A DNA stretch of 64,000 nt from Azospirillum sp. B21 (GTDB taxonomy: Bacteria > Pseudomonadota > Alphaproteobacteria > Azospirillales > Azospirillaceae). Of this stretch, positions 59,659-64,000 are shown piece after piece. Location of the stretch: positions 564,837 through 628,836 of the forward strand of contig NZ_VTTO01000001.1 in the NCBI RefSeq assembly GCF_008364825.1. Reading direction: 5' to 3'. The translations under genes and the position numbers were made by a program. Each line of letters starts with the position of its first letter. Within the stretch, counting starts at the first letter, position 1. The notes beneath the pieces were generated by a model. It had not been told where the DNA came from. It worked only from the letters and a program-made list of their open reading frames with translations, and made no database searches.

Positions 59659-61714
59659 GGGTGCCAGTCCTCTCCTGAGCAGGGCCCACCAGCGCTTCCG
59701 TGCAGTTGGCCATCGTCACCGATGCCCGGCTGATCGGGTCGGTCATGTAGAAGTTGGTGATCGGCGTCACGAAGGGAGCGGCGTCGAGCGGCCCCTGTGC
59801 GCCGAAGGGCGCCCAGGCGGCAGGCGTCATCTCGCCGATCGCACCGAAGATCGGGTTAGCCGCCATCAGCCGCTGGCGCAGCTGGCCATGGGTGTCGAAG
59901 GGCAGCGTGGTGCCCAGCACTTCCGACAGGGCGCGGACGATCTTCCAGTCCTCGCGCGCTTCGCCGGGCGGGAAGACCGCGAGGCGGGCGAGCTGCGGAC
60001 GGCCTTCGGTGTTGACGTAGACCGCGTTCTTCTCGGTGTAGGCGGCACCCGGCAGGATGACGTCGGCGCGGTGGGCGCCGGCATCGCCATGGTGGCCCTG
60101 ATAGACGACGAAGGCATTGCCCAGCTTCGCCGTATCGATCTCGTCGGCGCCCAGCAGGTAGACGACGTCGATCTCGCCCTTCGACGCACCGTCGAGGATG
60201 CCGTGGACGTCGCGGCCGCCCTCGCCCGGCAGGAAGCCGGCCTCGATGCCGCCGACCCGCGCCGCGGCGGTGTGCAGCACGTTGAAGCCGTTCCAGTCGT
60301 CGCGGAACATGCCGTAGGCCTCGCCGACCAGACGGGCGGCAGCCTGCACCGCGAGACCGTCGGCGCGCTGGAAGGCGCCCATGCCGACGATGATCATCGG
60401 GTTCTTGGCGGCGCGCAGGGTCTCGGCGAACGGATGGCTGCCGTCGACCAGCTGCTGCAACGTCTCCGGACCGGTGCCGATCACGCTGTAGGGATAGGTC
60501 AGGTCACGCTGCTCGCCGATGGAGGCGATGGTGACGCCGCCGGCCAGATAGCGCTTGCGGATGCGGGCGTTGACCAGCGTGCCTTCCCAGCGCGGGTTGG
60601 TGCCGACCAGCAGGATCACGTCGGCCTTCTCGATGCCGGCGATGCCTGAGTTGAAGAGGTAGCCGGCGCGCACCGAAGTATCGAACCGCGCGCCGTCCTG
60701 GCGGCAGTCGAGGTTGGCCGAACCAAGGCGGGACAGCAGCTCCTTCAACGCGAACTGGGCCTCGACATCGGCCAGATCGCCGGAAATGGCGGCGATGCGG
60801 TTGCCGGGCAGGCCCTTCAGGCGCGCCGCGATGGCGGTGAAGGCCTCGGCCCAGCTGGCCGGAACCAGCTTGCCGTTCTGGCGGATATAGGGGCGGTCCA
60901 GGCGCTGGCGCTTCAGACCGTCATAGGAGTAGCGGCTCTTGTCGTTCAGCCACTCCTCGTTGATGTCGTCGTTGACGCGCGGCAGGACACGCATCACCTC
61001 AGGCCCACGGGCGTCGACGCGGATGTTCGAGCCGACGGCGTCCAGGACGTCGATGGTCTCGGTCTTGCGCAGTTCCCACGGGCGCGCCGTGAAGGCGTAG
61101 GGCTTGTGGGTCAGCGCACCGACCGGGCAGACGTCGGCGAGGTTACCTGACAGCTCGGACCCGATCGCCTTCTCGACGAAGGTGGTGATCTCCATATGCT
61201 CGCCGCGATAGACGGCGCCGACATCGGGAACACCGGCCACTTCGTTGATGAAGCGGATGCAGCGGGTGCAGTGGATGCAACGGGTCATGATGGTCTTGAT
61301 GACCGGACCCATATACTTGTCGTTGACCGCCCGCTTGTTCTCGCCGTAGCGGCCGCGGTCGAAGCCATAGGCCATGGCCTGGTCCTGCAGATCGCACTCG
61401 CCGCCCTGATCGCAGATCGGGCAATCCAGCGGGTGGTTGATCAGCAGGAATTCCATGACGCCCTTGCGGGCCTTCAGGACGGTTTCGCTGTTTGTGCGGA
61501 CGACCATTCCGTCGCCGCAGGGCATGGCGCAGGACGCGACCGGCTTGGGCGCGCGCTCCATCTCCACCAGGCACATGCGGCAGTTGGCCGGCACGCTGAG
61601 GCGCTCGTGGTAGCAGAAGCGCGGAATCTCGATCCCCAGCTGCTCGCAAGCCTGGAGGATCGAGGTGCCCGGTTCGACCTCGATCTCGATCCCGTCGATG
61701 GTCAGTTTCGGCAT
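59651..61714 (-). CDS. nuoG: NADH-quinone oxidoreductase subunit G
   Basis: Iron-sulfur subunit of the NADH-oxidising arm, 687 residues from [20 protein letters not shown]. The N-terminal 2Fe-2S domain ([20 protein letters not shown]), the N5 region ([14 protein letters not shown] with its histidine) and the N4 cysteines ([10 protein letters not shown] and DVCPVGALT) are all seen, followed by a molybdopterin-oxidoreductase-like domain without cofactor motifs. It lies 15 bases after nuoF. Confidence 0.97.
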   Translation of the reverse strand: MPKLTIDGIEIEVEPGTSILQACEQLGIEIPRFCYHERLSVPANCRMCLVEMERAPKPVASCAMPCGDGMVVRTNSETVLKARKGVMEFLLINHPLDCPICDQGGECDLQDQAMAYGFDRGRYGENKRAVNDKYMGPVIKTIMTRCIHCTRCIRFINEVAGVPDVGAVYRGEHMEITTFVEKAIGSELSGNLADVCPVGALTHKPYAFTARPWELRKTETIDVLDAVGSNIRVDARGPEVMRVLPRVNDDINEEWLNDKSRYSYDGLKRQRLDRPYIRQNGKLVPASWAEAFTAIAARLKGLPGNRIAAISGDLADVEAQFALKELLSRLGSANLDCRQDGARFDTSVRAGYLFNSGIAGIEKADVILLVGTNPRWEGTLVNARIRKRYLAGGVTIASIGEQRDLTYPYSVIGTGPETLQQLVDGSHPFAETLRAAKNPMIIVGMGAFQRADGLAVQAAARLVGEAYGMFRDDWNGFNVLHTAAARVGGIEAGFLPGEGGRDVHGILDGASKGEIDVVYLLGADEIDTAKLGNAFVVYQGHHGDAGAHRADVILPGAAYTEKNAVYVNTEGRPQLARLAVFPPGEAREDWKIVRALSEVLGTTLPFDTHGQLRQRLMAANPIFGAIGEMTPAAWAPFGAQGPLDAAPFVTPITNFYMTDPISRASVTMANCTEALVGPAQERTGTHG

Positions 61715-61729
61715 GGGAACGGGAACTCC

Positions 61730-63019
<1,290 letters not shown>

Positions 63020-63035
63020 CGCTGTCCCCTCCCCC

Positions 63036-63683
63036 TCAATCGTCCGCTTGCGCGGTGGTGGCGTCCGCTTGCGCGGCGGTAAAGGCCTTCAGCGTCGTCG
63101 GGCCGCCGACCGGCTCCGAGGACTGACGGCCGATCTGCGAACCGGGCTTCGGCGTCTCGCCGCGCGCCAGCGCGTCGAGGATGCGCTCCATGTGCTCCGG
63201 GGCTACGTCTTCGTAGTAATCGTCACCGATCTGCACAACCGGCGCGTTGACGCAGGCGCCCGAGCACTCGACCTCGCCCAGCGTGAACTGGCCGTCGGCC
63301 GTGGTCTCGCCCACCTCGATGCCGAGCTTCTTCTTGCAGGTGTGGACGATGTCGTCCGACCCGCGCAGCCAGCAGGGCGTGGTGGTGCAGACCTGGATGT
63401 GGTGCCTGCCGACCGGGTTCTTGTTGTACATCGTGTAGAAGGTCGCGACCTCGTACACGCGGATGCGCGGCATGCCGAGCAGGTCGGCCACGGCGTCCAT
63501 GGCGACGCGCGGCAGCCAGCCGCCGTTCTGGCGCTGGGCCACGTCCAGCAGAGGCATGCAGGCGCTGGCCTGCTTGCCCTGCGGGTACTTGGCGATGATG
63601 CGCTTCGCCAGCTCCAGATTTTCCGGAGTGAAGGTGAAGCTGGTCGGCTCGGCGTGGCCGTGATCGGAAGCGGGCGCGCTCAT
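63036..63683 (-). CDS. nuoE: NADH-quinone oxidoreductase subunit E
   Basis: Thioredoxin-fold subunit with the 2Fe-2S cluster N1a, 215 residues from [20 protein letters not shown]. The four cluster cysteines are in [10 protein letters not shown] and CSGACVNAP. The N-terminal helical part ([20 protein letters not shown]) is normal; the C-terminal 35 residues ([20 protein letters not shown]..) extend past the usual domain. The stop of nuoD overlaps its start by four bases. Confidence 0.97.
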   Translation of the reverse strand: MSAPASDHGHAEPTSFTFTPENLELAKRIIAKYPQGKQASACMPLLDVAQRQNGGWLPRVAMDAVADLLGMPRIRVYEVATFYTMYNKNPVGRHHIQVCTTTPCWLRGSDDIVHTCKKKLGIEVGETTADGQFTLGEVECSGACVNAPVVQIGDDYYEDVAPEHMERILDALARGETPKPGSQIGRQSSEPVGGPTTLKAFTAAQADATTAQADD

Positions 63684-64000
63684 CGATCGATTTCTCCGAA
63701 AACGATGTCCATCGAGGCGATGTTGGCGACGGCGTCGGCCAGCATGTGACCCTTCGACATGAAGTCCAGGCCCTGAAGATGGGCGAAGCCCGGCGCGCGG
63801 ATCTTGCAGCGGTAGGGCTTGTTGGTGCCGTCGGAGACCAGATACACGCCGAATTCGCCCTTGGGCGCTTCGATGGCGGTGTAGGTCTCGCCGGCGGGGA
63901 CGTGGAAGCCCTCGGTGAAGAGCTTGAAATGGTGGATCAGCGCTTCCATCGAGCGCTTCATCTCGCCGCGCGGCGGCGGGGACACCTTCCGGTCCTCGAT
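63680..64000 (-). CDS. nuoD: NADH-quinone oxidoreductase subunit D (C-terminal part, cut by window end)
   Basis: Only about the last 106 codons lie in the window. The frame is open through base 64000 ([20 protein letters not shown]), so the GTG at 63985 is an internal valine and not a start. [35 protein letters not shown] and [12 protein letters not shown] are the conserved C-terminus of the 49-kDa subunit, which helps form the quinone site. nuoA-C are expected just beyond the window. Confidence 0.97.
   Translation of the reverse strand: MEDRKVSPPPRGEMKRSMEALIHHFKLFTEGFHVPAGETYTAIEAPKGEFGVYLVSDGTNKPYRCKIRAPGFAHLQGLDFMSKGHMLADAVANIASMDIVFGEIDR

Overview
The window is a GC-rich (roughly two-thirds G+C), densely coded stretch of housekeeping chromosome from an alphaproteobacterium, most like Azospirillum or a close Rhodospirillales relative. 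This rests on the gene orders (ddl-ftsQ-ftsA-ftsZ-lpxC; ppx-rlmE-guaB; crcB-rluC-HAD-ATP12; nuoD..nuoN-birA-coaX-rnj-mce-DUF1467 followed by proS-lolC-lolD), a short proline-tRNA ligase, an ATP12 homologue, an EcfG-type promoter and a very long Q/P/H-rich FtsZ linker. The genus is an inference, because no rRNA or tRNA gene is present. I see no phage, insertion sequence or CRISPR array.

Layout. 1-6.7 kb: the 3' end of the division and cell-wall cluster, then lpxC. 7-16 kb: mostly minus-strand genes (bacteriohemerythrin, NAD-dependent ligase, IMP dehydrogenase, rlmE, ppx/gppA, an orphan amino-acid-type ABC binding protein), preceded by a structured, possibly attenuating leader RNA at 16.0-16.3 kb. 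16.4-21.7 kb: an ABC1/UbiB-like kinase, then a compact queuosine operon (queA-tgt-queF-queG). 21.7-28 kb: the most accessory part, with two small orphan genes of lower GC, an Eis-like acetyltransferase whose start is unclear, a chemoreceptor, a CYTH protein and small membrane proteins. 28-30.3 kb: phosphatidylethanolamine synthesis (psd-pssA) and a YbjN-like protein. 30.4-36.4 kb: a complete BMP-type (nucleoside) ABC importer divergent from ygfZ. 36.5-45.3 kb: a PRC-barrel protein, the ATP12/HAD/RluC/CrcB operon, an isochorismatase-fold protein, a dienelactone hydrolase, lolC/lolD and proS. 45.4-64 kb: two unrecognised genes, tag, then a long minus-strand run from nuoD (cut by the window end) to mce and a DUF1467 gene.

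Themes. Six large palindromic elements (110-195 bp, three sequence sub-families with two copies each) sit immediately 3' of genes, four of them between convergent genes and none in a divergent promoter gap. Several perfect intrinsic terminators are visible. The observations most worth following are: the leader at 16.0-16.3 kb, where a 15-bp long-range helix competes with a 14-bp terminator; a 20-bp near-perfect palindrome lying in the spacer of the predicted guaB promoter; an apparent duplication of the helix-hairpin-helix region inside LigA; and a histidine-rich insertion in NuoL.
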